A stretch of 64,000 nt of DNA from Thalassia testudinum (GCA_037157565.1 JAZHRO010000039.1:47554001-47618000), one strand, 5' to 3'. Shown: positions 59,001 through 63,610, counted from the stretch's first letter. Translations and numbers: made by a program. The notes: generated from the sequence alone by a model not told the origin.

Positions 59001-60624
59001 GGTAAGTTCTTGAGTTCTGATGTCACAGCTCAATGCCAAGCAACAGCAGACAGAGCTGATGTATGTGTGTTGAAGTAGATATCACATGCAGCTACCAAGT
59101 ACCAACGCATTATCAGATCTGATGCATGGGTGAGTCTTTTCAAAAGCTACATTTTTTCTCTTCCTATATTTTTTCTCTTGCTTTTTCTTTTTTACAAGAA
59201 GGTTGTGTATGAGTTAGTAGCAATTTTTTGACATCAATATGTGACATGTAGTTAGAGATTGTTCCAATTTGCCATTGAGATCATATTTGCACAAAGATTG
59301 GGAAAAAGGAGAAGACTAATATTGAACAAAATAATAGTCGCCAAATATCCATGAGCATAACTGGAATATCTTCATATTTTTCAAAAAAAAAAAAAATCTT
59401 CATATTACAATATGAAGCTTTACTAAACTGATTTATCACTGACTCCAAGTGATCATCCTCTTGCTATTTAAAGACAAAAGAGAAAACAGAAAACCATTTG
59501 ACACAAAATTCCACTTGCAGGTCAGGAAATGTCCTCACATCAATATTATGTTGGATGGGAATATTCCCCTCTCTAGCTGGTATTAACGAAAAATCACTTG
59601 AAATCTTAGATGACCATCCGAGTACCGACGTCAGTAATCATCCTATTTTACATGGAATAAATACTACAAAATCCTAGGGCGACGAAATCACAATCTACAA
59701 GCATGATATCATTAAATATTTTGTAAATTACAAAAGAAACACTACTGCAAGCTCATGCATTGTCTCTATTATTGTATCTTGCAGTAGTTCAAACAAAATT
59801 CTGTCTTGTCAGCTGCAGTCCTTTCTACGTTCTCCTTTTTCCGTGATTCGAAGGCATTGGCGGTCCCAATTTCAAATTGACATCCTTATCATAAGCTCAA
59901 CAGAAACACCCACATGCAATTCCCACTTATTTAACTTGAAGACAACCACCATGCGAAAGGATTTCTCCCGCTTAAAATTGCTACAGCACCCAAAGAGGTA
60001 TCTGTACCCTTGAAATAGCACCCACATATATCTCTAGCCTGGAGCGAAACCAACTTAACGAAATACTCGTCGGATTCCTTATCAAGAATAAGCACAAAAG
60101 TTCACCCATTTCACCCGGGACCAATTGAAGAGACAGGAGTAAAAAAATGTTAATAAAAATTATTGGAAGCAGAAAATGGAGCAGAGGTGACAACACACAC
60201 CTCAACCCACACGCGAGCATGGTCAGGAGAACAGTCTGCCACTCCCACGGCACTTCCCAACGCCCGAGCACCGGCCAACCACCCGCGGAAACCTGCACGG
60301 AAACCCCAACCGAATTAGAACGCACTGGTGGCCGAAACCCCAGCAGAAGCAACAGGAGGGAAATCCCCCACAAAGATGTGAACTTCTGGGGATTTGATTT
60401 GAGATCACCTGATCGTCATCGGACTTGTAAAAGCACACCAAAGGTGGGGTCTTGGGCTTCTCCTTGAAGAGGAAGCCGTTTCTACCTAAAGGAGCCCCAT
60501 TTCCGAGAGGGATGGATAGATTGGAGCTCAATGGAGCTCGAATCCTCGGACTTGCGAGGGATCTAGAGAGATGGGAAGCAGAAGAAGGACATGCCCTTAG
60601 GGCAAGAAGGACCGCAGATCCCAT
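17262..60624 (-). CDS. CPBP-family intramembrane metalloprotease (CAAX-protease-like), complete 10-exon gene with two giant introns
   Basis: Predicted plastid-targeted CPBP (Rce1-like) membrane protease. Exons: 60409-60624, 60201-60292, 44590-44697, 44385-44467, 44044-44177, 19960-20009, 19776-19868, 18763-18854, 17585-17691, 17262-17306. They join to 1020 nt (339 aa plus stop) with every splice phase agreeing and all introns GT-AG. The N-terminus (about residues 1-60) is rich in Ser, Arg and Ala and poor in acids, like a chloroplast transit peptide. Hydrophobic stretches lie near 90-120, 140-158 and 178-200 and through the catalytic region. CPBP signatures are present: LLEETVFRG (E244, E245, R249), FALAH (F273, H277) and HALWN (H310, N314), the proposed metal-binding and catalytic residues of the family. 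Plant homologues are annotated as CAAX amino-terminal protease family proteins; the substrate is unknown. The start ATG has A at -3 and G at +4. No stop or frameshift is seen, so the gene looks functional. Confidence 0.93.
17585..17691 (-). CDS. CPBP protease exon 9 (HxxxN motif)
   Basis: 107 nt, residues 290-325. It encodes GIMLGLSYAQTRNLLTPITV followed by HALWNSGVIILLTFLQ. H310 and N314 form motif 3. Acceptor CTAACAG, donor GTAATT. Confidence 0.93.
18763..18854 (-). CDS. CPBP protease exon 8 (FxxxH motif)
   Basis: 92 nt, residues 259-290. It encodes WVPTPVSVVLSAAAFALAH followed by LTPGEFPQLFVL. H277 in FALAH is the motif-2 histidine. Acceptor GCTGTAG, donor GTACCT. Confidence 0.93.
18977..19021 (-). 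mobile_element. 45-bp 5'-truncated RTE/SINE-type retroposon tail with an 18-bp target duplication
   Basis: The insert reads AACAACAACAAAGCCTTCTC and then CCAAATCAAGTGGGACGAGC TAAGT on the plus strand, i.e. ends (TTG)n on the minus strand, the signature of plant RTE LINE and related SINE 3' ends. It is flanked by exact copies of TAGGTGTTAAAACTTAAC (18959-18976 and 19022-19039). Sits in intron 7 of the CPBP gene. Confidence 0.8.
19776..19868 (-). CDS. CPBP protease exon 7 (EExxxR motif)
   Basis: 93 nt, residues 228-259. It encodes LLGITGVLAPLLEETVFRG, which holds the glutamate pair E244-E245 and R249 that define motif 1 of CPBP proteases. Acceptor GGACAG, donor GTATGG. Confidence 0.93.
19960..20009 (-). 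CDS. CPBP protease exon 6
   Basis: 50 nt, residues 212-228, encoding TDALIRLLPLLGSSSV. Acceptor TTACAG, donor GTATGA. It is the first exon after the 24,034-bp intron 5. The microexon-like size makes it easy to miss, but it is needed to keep the frame into exon 7. Confidence 0.88.
20185..21360. mobile_element. Palindromic (head-to-head) LTR element with 5-bp target duplication
   Basis: The two outer ends are inverted copies of the same LTR: 20185-20397 (TGTTAGAGAATAAATTAG start) and the complement of 21160-21360 (TGTTGGAGAACAAATTAG start). Each LTR is followed inward by the same internal sequence in mirror orientation, giving arms of about 563 bp (roughly 85 percent identical) around a 38-nt unpaired centre at 20756-20793. 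Flanked by gtatg at 20180-20184 and 21361-21365, so it integrated as one unit. Both termini are U3 (TG) ends, unlike a normal element with one U3 and one U5 end. The arms match the LTR plus first ~360 bp of the interior of the element at 24986-26468. No protein coded. Confidence 0.85.
22072..22991. mobile_element. Non-autonomous hAT-like DNA transposon
   Basis: Terminal inverted repeats AAGGGTGTACATGGGTCAGG on the left and, inverted, CTAGGGGTGTAAATGGGTTA on the right; the (C)AGGGGTGTAAA terminus is typical of plant hAT elements. 8-bp flanks AAAACACA/AAAACGCA differ by one base. Subterminal regions are full of AACCCAACCC/GGGTTGGG words on both sides. It contains a (TA)n microsatellite at about 22242-22264 and no transposase. 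Confidence 0.75.
23309..23810 (+). mobile_element. Solo LTR, G-box LTR family
   Basis: Starts TGTTAGTAATAAGG, ends ATTCGTAACA, flanked by gatac on both sides (23304-23308, 23811-23815). Contains GCCACGTGGC near the 5' end, a TATA-like CTCTATATAAAG at about 23556, and a C-rich transcribed part. No internal region remains, so it arose by LTR-LTR recombination. Antisense to the host gene. Confidence 0.9.
23895..24365 (-). pseudogene. L1-type LINE relic, zinc-binding domain
   Basis: A minus-strand frame at 24028-24342 reads RRLGLDKDPDCALCASTEDA followed by THLFLTCDLATDVWD, matching the CxLC...E(D/T)..HLF..C..A..VW pattern of the zf-RVT domain in L1 ORF2. An 11-nt T run at 23902-23912 lies at the low-coordinate end, where a poly(A) tail would be expected on the minus strand. 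Truncated and dead. Confidence 0.65.
24986..26468 (-). mobile_element. Small non-autonomous LTR retrotransposon (1.48 kb)
   Basis: LTRs at 24986-25184 and 26265-26468, direct repeats of about 200 bp, flanked by actat (24981-24985, 26469-26473). The element reads on the minus strand: purine tract AAGGGGGAGTG beside the left LTR, and primer-binding-like TGGTGTTAAAGAGAG beside the right LTR. The 1.08-kb interior has no gag or pol; it carries a minisatellite (25340-25620). The half next to the right LTR is the sequence found twice, inverted, in the palindromic element at 20185-21360. It is in the sense orientation in the host intron. Confidence 0.87.
25340..25620. repeat. Minisatellite inside the small LTR element, unit about 85 bp
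   Basis: About three imperfect units, each with the order: GACCTC/GATCTC, ...TGGGCCTCTCCCA or GGTCTCTCCA, AAAACTC(G)AAG, TGTGCCTCTT..., AGAGA(T/C)C...AAGTGAGCTT. Similar minisatellites are common near the 3' end of plant LTR elements. Confidence 0.65.
26469..26707. other. AT-rich spacer with a T16-17 run
   Basis: Between two transposons in intron 5; contains a poly-T tract near 26676-26692. No gene seen. Confidence 0.4.
26716..27120. mobile_element. Non-autonomous hAT-like element, 405 bp
   Basis: Flanked by an exact 8-bp duplication GTTGGATG (26708-26715, 27121-27128), the hAT hallmark. Ends CAGTGATTTAAATGCC and, inverted, TAAGGTTTGAAACAC are loosely complementary. The interior is rich in GGCATGCC and CATGCCG palindromic words. 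No transposase. Confidence 0.75.
27129..27700. other. Intron 5 sequence, nothing recognised
   Basis: Ordinary AT-rich DNA with short frames and no domain or repeat boundary that I can support. Confidence 0.35.
27773..28465 (+). mobile_element. Solo LTR nested in the left TIR of the Pack-MULE
   Basis: Flanked by cttag on both sides (27768-27772, 28466-28470); removing it restores the TIR sequence shared with the right end of the MULE. Starts TATTGGGATC, ends TTTTTACA, has GCCACGTGGC near its 5' end and a CTCTATTTAAAGAG TATA-like region at about 28009. Same G-box LTR family as 23309-23810 and 54992-55505. Confidence 0.87.
28597..29310 (-). pseudogene. Captured fragment of an ETO1/EOL-like (BTB-TPR, ethylene-overproducer) gene
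   Basis: Minus-strand frames, joined by at least two single-base shifts. First NYLLLYGLP at about 29265-29300. Then NPIDLPIDPFLCSVEPVLNL, FHLKQCSLPCFVDDPKLL, RFARLHTPDLHHRVVFCAWL, RYECGEDELE. Then FCIEDEEVPCLRERITALSR followed by PFCTMMYEGFMES and (shifted) DGSIAFSHNG. This order matches the N-terminal part and BTB start of ETO1-like proteins (LPYGLP...; ...QC..FRGL.DPKLLRRSLR.AR; VV..AWLR.ERREDEL; FCIGDEEV...RIA.LS.PF.AMLYG.F.ES). ETO1 family proteins are CUL3 adaptors that target type-2 ACC synthases. The copy is truncated before the TPRs and cannot make a functional adaptor. The identification rests on recalled family motifs. Confidence 0.75.
29650..30760 (+). repeat. LTR-like relic, boundaries uncertain
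   Basis: Shows LTR-type composition: repeated (GG)TAC(C/T)GATACC and AGTACTGGTATT words, a TATA box in TCTATAAATAGACC (about 30188-30201), then a T-rich transcribed section. A perfect head-to-tail duplication of GTGCAATCTCTTGTGATTAG plus AGTTTT lies at about 30606-30671. No target duplication or primer-binding site could be fixed. Confidence 0.4.
30761..32061. other. Intron 5 sequence, no gene supported
   Basis: Mixed sequence. The long proline-rich minus-strand frame near 31671-32177 is low complexity and partly an artefact of the poly-G tract. No domain recognised. Confidence 0.35.
32062..32090 (+). repeat. Uninterrupted poly-G tract, 29 G
   Basis: 29 consecutive G between GAAGATAT and TTTCGAAGG. 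Very rare in AT-rich plant DNA. It lies on the plus strand, so it is poly-C in the host pre-mRNA. Confidence 0.9.
33018..33790 (+). pseudogene. Copia gag (UBN2-like) relic
   Basis: ATG at 33018 starts MADEPIVTSKTKISASILV, then IKISGSSNYVLWSRAFQIF. A TAG stop at 33171-33173 is followed in the same frame by NYQVMNLLMNSIDPTIASNM and KDIWDALEKRYSMK. A knuckle-like YPPCTHCNRTNHSSDRW (final Cys replaced by Trp) lies near 33730-33780. The layout is that of a Ty1/copia gag; several stops and shifts. Confidence 0.8.
33900..34300 (+). repeat. ACT/GCT triplet-rich tract in the copia interior
   Basis: Dense (C/G)TACTACT and GCTGCT triplets on the plus strand give open frames of Thr, Ala, Ser or Leu in three registers. 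It is simple sequence, not evidence for a protein. Confidence 0.6.
34929..38074 (+). mobile_element. Pol-containing, gag-deleted copia retrotransposon
   Basis: LTRs of about 140-144 bp at 34929-35072 and 37935-38074, sharing TTAGATGGTGGT.TCATGTC and the CCCACAC...AGGTGTAGGGCT core. Primer-binding site TGGTATCAGAAC starts at 35073; purine tract GAGGGGGAG ends at 37934. The 5-bp duplication is uncertain (cagag at 34924-34928 and 38073-38077 is the best candidate and would trim the right LTR by two bases). The interior keeps integrase and the start of RT only. Confidence 0.8.
36020..37930 (+). pseudogene. Copia pol relic: pre-integrase, integrase and truncated RT
   Basis: Frames in order: KDLNCRVIFDD (36035), CDACQLGKHHRSSF (36280-36330, HHCC-like zinc finger part), LLHMDVWGLSRVPIWMGHRY (36370), VRTDNAHEF (36551), YTSQQNGVAERKHRHLLDVA (36640-36710) with the integrase Glu, YSRTQKGYRC (36955), then RT WVFTLKYNPYGSILRYKTRL and LHQLDVKN (37830). 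The sequence ends in PPA and a stop: the RT palm with YVDD and RNase H are deleted. Confidence 0.82.
38630..39310 (+). pseudogene. L1-type LINE relic, C-terminal part of reverse transcriptase
   Basis: Plus-strand frames read HYLLFLDHMVLLVEGFIAEA (the LFADD box degraded to LFLDH), ASNLQINLQKSSFLAFG, then GFPLTPGHN and RDWTPIMERLEKQPQG. This matches the L1 RT pattern LLFADD...SGLKIN..KS.....YLG.PL...W..ii.R.e..l.GW. It is cut at 39322 by the TRIM insertion. Dead. Confidence 0.68.
39323..40871 (+). mobile_element. TRIM (terminal-repeat retrotransposon in miniature), 1.55 kb
   Basis: LTRs 39323-39869 and 40315-40871 (547 and 557 bp, about 90 percent identical by eye), flanked by ctctc (39318-39322, 40872-40876). 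Primer-binding site TGGTATCAGAGCCAC starts at 39872; purine tract TTGGGGAGGAG ends at 40314. The interior is only 445 bp with no domain. Each LTR has GCCACGTGGCA near its start, TATA-like TCTTTAAATAGAGA/TCTTTAGATAGAGA, and CT-rich U5. It lies inside an L1 relic in intron 5, antisense to the host gene. Confidence 0.9.
39700..39780. repeat. Cluster of GAACAGT inverted repeats in the TRIM LTR
   Basis: GTGAACAGTGCA, CTGTTCATTATGAACAG and ACTGTTCACGTGAATAGT follow each other and can fold into adjacent hairpins. A decayed version is present in the second LTR near 40710-40775. Confidence 0.65.
40877..42160 (+). pseudogene. L1-type LINE relics with A-rich tails
   Basis: A first fragment ends in an A-rich stretch at 41195-41208. 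A second reads HLFFTCLFT (about 41850) and LWLKHNGTIFSKERSFVDNV (41998-42060), the zf-RVT and terminal portion of L1 ORF2, followed by (AAAT)n/(AAAC)n near 42136-42160. The part in between (41280-41740) has an open frame with WIKLWLQIAGNFD but no certain assignment. The fragments may belong to the L1 copy split by the TRIM at 39323. Confidence 0.5.
42161..43970. other. Intron 5 sequence with a diverged local duplication
   Basis: AT-rich. A phrase with ATGTATGGTATGAGTTGATTGG near 42849 recurs as ATGTATGGTATGGGTTAATTAG near 42977 (period about 130 bp). Words such as GGATATCAAT and TGATATCTTGG are frequent. No gene. Confidence 0.4.
44044..44177 (-). CDS. CPBP protease exon 5
   Basis: 134 nt, residues 167-211, encoding DLKRPFDLKNGWLLWAMVG, a long hydrophobic helix, and NGEDPKRE. 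It ends on a complete codon at the donor GTTGGA. It is the last exon before the 24-kb intron 5. Confidence 0.9.
44385..44467 (-). CDS. CPBP protease exon 4
   Basis: 83 nt, residues 139-167, encoding STTVVVLGILFSITNNFQ and LPDDILCY. Acceptor TTCCAG, donor GTCAGT. It contains a predicted membrane segment and the NNFQPLPDD stretch that I recall as conserved in plant homologues. Intron 3 is 122 bp. Confidence 0.9.
44590..44697 (-). CDS. CPBP protease exon 3
   Basis: 108 nt, residues 103-139, encoding SFTLTGLAEVALLPFLG and then KAELLFAGQ. The acceptor is the second AG of CAGGCAG; only that AG keeps the frame from exon 2. The donor GTATGC is chosen over the upstream GTCAAT because only it joins exon 4 in frame. 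This exon lies 15,503 bp downstream of exon 2. Confidence 0.88.
44924..45208 (-). pseudogene. Copia RNase H, C-terminal part
   Basis: Reads QTTYELLWVHSILEEFGVQV, QCDNKVAKYIEVDCHFTREA and EDQLVDIFTKVLPKKRL, then a stop just before the purine tract. The order matches copia RNase H ends; the earlier part is split off by stops. Confidence 0.85.
45445..46371 (-). pseudogene. Copia reverse transcriptase with intact YVDD box
   Basis: Two frames separated by stops: 46105-46371 (MEVLQSRGMLDLVDLP, GCRWVFTLKCRPDGAVERYK, DYFENFSPVAHLNSVR) and 45445-46059 (IIYGLKQSPRAWFERF, VVYVDDILLIG at about 45820-45840, FVTKDLGPINYFLRIEVQYT, RPDIAFAVGRLSQFM). The catalytic YVDD is intact although the gene is broken. 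Confidence 0.9.
46600..47620 (-). pseudogene. Copia integrase, degenerate
   Basis: Frame 47241-47609 reads CEAYQLGKHHRSFPP, ALVHAVVWGPCRVRSVRGFR, VDDHTRVSWVFMMKEKSE, FRSDNGLEFMNARI: first catalytic Asp region altered, second Asp (SDNG) kept. After a gap the minus strand reads FLGFSRTQKGYRCYDP near 46910-46960 (integrase C-terminal part). Confidence 0.82.
48230..48962 (-). pseudogene. Copia gag with CCHC knuckle, degenerate
   Basis: Starts LDGFNFPLWFTFFSRFVRSH-like (48962 down), with WEADNGSVATCLLNSTTQTI and AKKMWEVLHEIHS, the UBN2 gag pattern. The nucleic-acid-binding knuckle is reduced to CEFFYRNGHIVDRCW near 48255-48300, with one Cys missing, after a Gly-Arg-rich run. Confidence 0.8.
49060..49814 (-). 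other. Leader of the 44783-49948 copia element
   Basis: GC-rich leader between primer-binding site and gag, with many CGGCG/GGCGG triplets and repeated AGGAGAGA...GGCCCTG blocks. No reliable protein. Confidence 0.45.
50292..50445 (+). repeat. 5' LTR of the 50292-55647 copia element
   Basis: Starts TATTAGAGTTCC (TG decayed to TA), contains TATA-like TCTCTATATAAGAGAGG and ends TCCATCAACA. Matches the two halves of the 3' LTR. Confidence 0.88.
50995..51830 (+). pseudogene. Copia gag relic
   Basis: ATG at 50995 gives MAEDNTLIFTSASALVF, then after a shift NHVFWLWAFCIFIGRHEHL and KREDNYLVMN, followed by AANMPTKKTAKEI. Near 51740 comes YPPCSHCQKTNYLSDKC, a knuckle with Tyr replacing the metal-binding His. 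Stops interrupt it repeatedly. Confidence 0.78.
52340..53110 (+). pseudogene. Copia pre-integrase and integrase relic
   Basis: CHSRLGHPSLSKLRQMFFDL (52352 on) is the pre-integrase His box. Fragments of the core follow: FVNNFSRASWIFLL (about 52580), QNGIAERNLRHILDIAKA (about 52805-52865, carrying the catalytic-Glu-region motif) and FGCIYFVHNFS (about 53020). Frames are broken many times. Confidence 0.75.
53560..54945 (+). pseudogene. Copia reverse transcriptase and RNase H relic; YVDD box altered
   Basis: RT: DYKWVYIVKYHADSGIDRFK, ARLVAKNFTQTYRVDFFKTF, FQLDIKNAF. The catalytic box reads VYVDG with the usual following residues deleted (about 54088-54105), then LTKLHYFLGIEV. RNase H: EVDCHFICNAMK near 54800 and VANIFTKALPRKQ at the end. 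The loss of the second Asp of YVDD alone would inactivate it. Confidence 0.82.
54992..55505 (+). mobile_element. Solo LTR nested in the 3' LTR of a copia element
   Basis: Flanked by ctact on both sides (54987-54991, 55506-55510); removal restores a 3' LTR matching 50292-50445. Starts TATTAGGAAATAAGG, ends AATCTTGACA, carries GCCACGTGGCA close to the start, a CTCTCTATAAAAAGAG TATA box near 55245 and a (TC)n run at 55316-55336. Same family as 23309-23810. Confidence 0.9.
55653..56600. other. AT-rich intron 2 sequence
   Basis: Very AT-rich with TATATA runs (56158-56175) and repeated CATATAT words; no gene. Possibly an AT-rich DNA transposon relic, but I cannot find ends. Confidence 0.35.
56602..58075 (-). 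pseudogene. RTE-type LINE, 5'-truncated reverse transcriptase
   Basis: Minus strand: GITWLTKLFNTIWRGKMMPK and YRGIKLMSHTMKLWERIIER (about 57840-58010), MPGRSTIDAIHLLRRMMETY (57705-57764), GLHQGSTLSPYCFALVMDEL (57445-57505), then FANDIVLVGETRD where FADD is expected (about 57375-57415). Next come GVFGVLCDKRVPLKVKGKYY, PTMLYGSECWAISYRHVQKM, MYLRWFGHLQRRP and the RTE-type end at (TTG)4 (56602-56613). Frameshifts plus the Asp-to-Asn change in the catalytic box make it dead. Sense orientation in the host intron. Confidence 0.85.
58076..60200. other. Intron 2 sequence next to exon 2, nothing recognised
   Basis: AT-rich unique-looking DNA with A runs (near 58430-58520 and 59381-59396). No domain, RNA gene or transposon ends found. 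Confidence 0.35.
60201..60292 (-). CDS. CPBP protease exon 2
   Basis: 92 nt, residues 73-103 (last codon split), in a different frame from exon 1's read-through. It encodes the segment RWEVPWEWQTVLLTM, followed by ACGL and the start of the first membrane helix. Acceptor GTGCAG, donor GTGTGT. Intron 1 is only 116 bp; the next intron is 15.5 kb. Confidence 0.9.
60409..60624 (-). CDS. CPBP protease exon 1 (transit peptide)
   Basis: 216 nt, residues 1-72, ending on a complete codon before the donor GTGATC. It starts MGSAVLLALR and ends KSDDDQ. The composition (many Ser, Arg, Leu; no acidic residue until about position 54) fits a plastid transit peptide. Reading on past the donor gives an unrelated tail, so the longer open frame in this area is not the real product. 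Confidence 0.88.
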
Positions 60625-60780
60625 TTTCTTCTCCCTCTCTCTCGTTAGGCGCTCGTTGGGCGCGAAGCAGCAGATGGATTTCTGGGAAAAGCCTCACCTT
60701 ATCTGCTGGGAAGGTAAAATTTGCAAGATATTCCATGAATTATGATCCAATTATGGTTCGATTCGTCGACTTTAATTAAA
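60625..60780 (-). promoter_or_regulatory. Probable 5' UTR and proximal promoter of the CPBP gene
   Basis: Read on the minus strand, the sequence before the ATG has a purine-rich GAGAGAGAGGGAGAAG stretch close to the start codon and GC-rich sequence before it. It then becomes AT-rich (TAATTTAATTAAAG, about 150 bp upstream). I see no convincing TATA box, which is common for plastid-protein genes. The transcription start is not determined. Confidence 0.4.
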
Positions 60781-61420
60781 TTATTCGGGGATTAATGTTG
60801 CATGTCTAGCAAGATGCATGAAAAATAATCGAGTTCTATGAATCAAAAGATATGATCTGATAGATGGAATTTGGGTATAGCAATATGAACCTATGAGTAT
60901 GTTCAAACCTATTTGATTTAGAAATCAAGTCATTAATGAGACTCAATTGCCTGATGGAATAAGCTGAAACTATTTTGGATTTAACTCTTTTGGCATTCTT
61001 ATACCTAATCGTTTGAGCTCCAACAAAATCTTATAAGTGATTTGTCACAAAATCGATTTAGATCTCCTAGGTGAAAATGATGAGTATGCTTCGTGTTTAT
61101 TTGCTTCAATCGATTTGTACATTAAGACAGGGAACACATGATATCATCTAGATCAAAATGAAAAACAAAAATGGTCAAATTCAATTCTATAGCACCCACT
61201 ACCAAATCCTCAAAATGAGGTTTGACCACTTTAGTGAAAGGTGTGGATGGGTTGGAATAGACACTTTACAAATTATCTAATAGATAATTGATGTAAATGA
61301 AAAAATTCTACACTTAATTACACCAGCATGGAGATAACTCCTCTCTGCATGCTTTATTGAAAAAATGAGCAAATTATAACATGCAAATTAGGGATATTAT
61401 GACATCTATACGAAAATACT
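60781..61420. other. Intergenic sequence upstream of the CPBP gene
   Basis: AT-rich; no gene or clear element ends. A degraded open-frame trace near 60940-61230 is too broken to assign. Confidence 0.35.
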
Positions 61421-61423
61421 AGG

Positions 61424-62890
61424 GGGGTGAATATTGCTAATGATAGTAAAATAAAGTAATAAAAAACTTAAATAGGCTTACAAGCAATCATTGTAAAAAT
61501 ACAATAGCAACAATATATAAATCCATCCATAATACTAGACTTTACAATGGAAAAATCACTACCTAGGTTGTTATGACCCGATTTCAAACCTAGTTCTAAA
61601 TTAAGCATACAAAAACAAACCCGTTAGCACTTATAAGGTCCAAATTTGTTAGTATAGCCTAAAAACAAAGAAACGTAGATTTCCGTCAAACTTATCAACT
61701 CTCGAGTAAATTTTGCTTAAAATGTGTTATATATGATATCATTGGATTTCTCTCATTGTAAGCTTTCCAACGTTTTTTGTTTTGTAGAAATCTAAGTTGT
61801 GTAGCAAAAGTTATGCACAAAACACGTTTAATGAGAGCATACGCATGTGAACCAAAACTAGGGGTTTGGGATATTATTTTTGTCAAAATCCACATTACGA
61901 GTCATTTTTTAGTTGATTGCATCATTTTGGACCCATCAATGCCAGTTAAAGTTAGGTTGATCAAATGCCTCGTAAAATGTGAAAAATGTATTTTTTTTAT
62001 TAGCACTTTGTCAAACATTTTAAAAATGAAGTCATGTATGGTATCATTTGATTCATCTTATCACAATCTTTTGAACAATACTTATTTTGCACGGATTTGA
62101 TATGTATAGCTCAAGTTACGTCAAAAATAAAGCAAACAAGATTAAGGCATGATTAAACCCGTACCAAGGGATATTTTCGTCAAGTTTAGCCACTCCTAAC
62201 CCCAAATTGCATCCACATATTTGTCAACCAATATCTTGATTGATTAACCCATTTGCTAAAATAAAAACTTCATTTTTCATGTAAAATGATAGATCAAAAT
62301 AAAAATTTAATTAATTAATATATAATAATAAAAATTTGTTATTCATGATTGATCAAAATACAAATTAATTAATCAATTAATAAAACGATATCTTTGTAAT
62401 TAACCATGCTTTACCTATAAATAAGTTATTTTAAAGATAAAAAATAAGAAAAAGAGTTCTCTCTCTACGTAACACTTAAAAGTGCTTATGCTTCATTCGC
62501 TTCCACATTCTTCATCTTCAAGCATGGCTTTCTTACATTACAAAAACTCATTTTGATAATTTATTTGAGGTTCCACAGGATTAATTTTGTTATTATTTTA
62601 TTTCTATTATTTCATTTGATTGCGACCCATTATGTTGGGATTCCTGAGATTGTTATAACTTTTTTAGGTAGGTAAAGAGAAGCGGTTGTAAAAGATTATG
62701 CCACTCTCATTCAAGTGATATCTTAGTGAATTGACTAGCTTAGAGTAATTGAAAAAATCTTAGGTTGAAGAAACCTAGGTAGTGATTTTTATCAAAAGGG
62801 CTTTCACTATAAATACAGTATCTTTATGGTATTATTTTGTTGTGGTTTGGTTTATTTTATTCTACACTATTCACCCTCCCTCTAGTGTAG
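61424..62890. repeat. Long imperfect inverted repeat bounding a 1.47-kb non-coding block
   Basis: The left end CTAGGGGGGTGAATATTGCT is inverted at the right end, ...TATTCACCCTCCCTCTAG. Farther in, AAAATCACTACCTAGGTTGT (about 61552) is mirrored near 62770-62795. The arms span roughly 130-165 bp. The interior has a TATA-like CCTATAAATAAG at about 62415 followed by CT-rich sequence, as in an LTR promoter. No clear target duplication. It may be part of a larger LTR element; identity is not settled. Confidence 0.45.
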
Positions 62891-62924
62891 ACATCCAAAT
62901 TTGCTTGCATTTTCATTTGATATC

Positions 62925-63594
62925 TGATGAGGGGCAAAAAGCGTCATTAGACTAAAAACTTTGCATGAAGCCCAAAAATAGATTTGACTACCCAGATACT
63001 AAGTAAACAGGTAGATTTGGCTCTGCCTTACTCTCTTATGTTTAGCCGGATCTAGATAAGCCCGAACCACCAGAGGACCTAGTTTGACCGAAGTCAGAAA
63101 GGCGATGGTAATGGCCACTATGCCTACGTTGGCAGTAACGGTGCCGTTACTAAGTAAATAGGTGGATTTGGCTCTGCCTTACTCTCTTATGTTCAGCCAG
63201 ATCTAGATAAGCCCGAACCGCCAGAGGACCTAGTTTGACCGAAGTCAAAGAGGCGATGGTAATGGCCACTATGCCTACGTTAGCAGTAACAGTGCCGTTA
63301 CCAATGCTATTAATAGCTAGACCACAAACGTGTCGAATAATTCGTGAGGACCATTGAAAATGATCTTACTATAAATAGTGAAGGGAGGCCCTCGAGGTAG
63401 CTCTTTATGCAGTCCGAGAGATAGAAATTAAGAGATACTGTACTGCCGCACTTCTAGTGGATTTTTGGGAGCACTGCCCTCCCCTCAGATATACATCCCT
63501 TACCGTGAAACTAGGTCACCAATTCTCCTATCTTTCTTATAATTACTTGCTCGTAACTTGTTGAGTCGGATCCTCTGAATACTTATGTGATCCA
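62925..63594 (+). mobile_element. LTR of a retrotransposon running toward the window end
   Basis: Starts TGATGAGGGGCAAAAAGCG, has a TATA box (CTATAAATAGTG, about 63371) and a C/T-rich U5, and ends near TGATCCA. It is followed by a primer-binding-like ATATCAGAGCTC at 63599-63610. An ATG with MAKVYAKR and an early stop lies at 63644. No second LTR is in the window, so limits are approximate. Confidence 0.6.
62998..63300. repeat. Tandem duplication inside the LTR, 2 x 151 bp
   Basis: Two adjacent units (62998-63148, 63149-63300) about 94 percent identical, both reading ACTAAGTAAA.AGGT.GATTT through GCAGTAAC.GTGCCGTTAC. Lies in the U3 part before the TATA box. Confidence 0.88.
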
Positions 63595-63610
63595 ATCAAT
63601 ATCAGAGCTC

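Larger units (their letters stand above)
44698..60200 (-). other. Intron 2 of the CPBP gene, 15.5 kb, transposon-filled
   Basis: The ends are donor GTGTGT and acceptor AGGCAG. It contains two long copia elements (44783-49948 on the minus strand; 50292-55647 on the plus strand) only 343 bp apart, a solo LTR nested in the second, and an RTE-type LINE relic at about 56602-58075. The remaining sequence is AT-rich and unassigned. Confidence 0.87.

Noticed and set aside
60147..60467. 106-codon plus-strand frame over the first two protease exons
   Set aside because: Antisense shadow of GC-rich exons 1-2, which are well supported on the minus strand.
60223..60624. 133-codon unspliced frame from the protease start
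   Set aside because: Only its first 72 codons are coding; the rest reads through intron 1 and exon 2 in the wrong frame.
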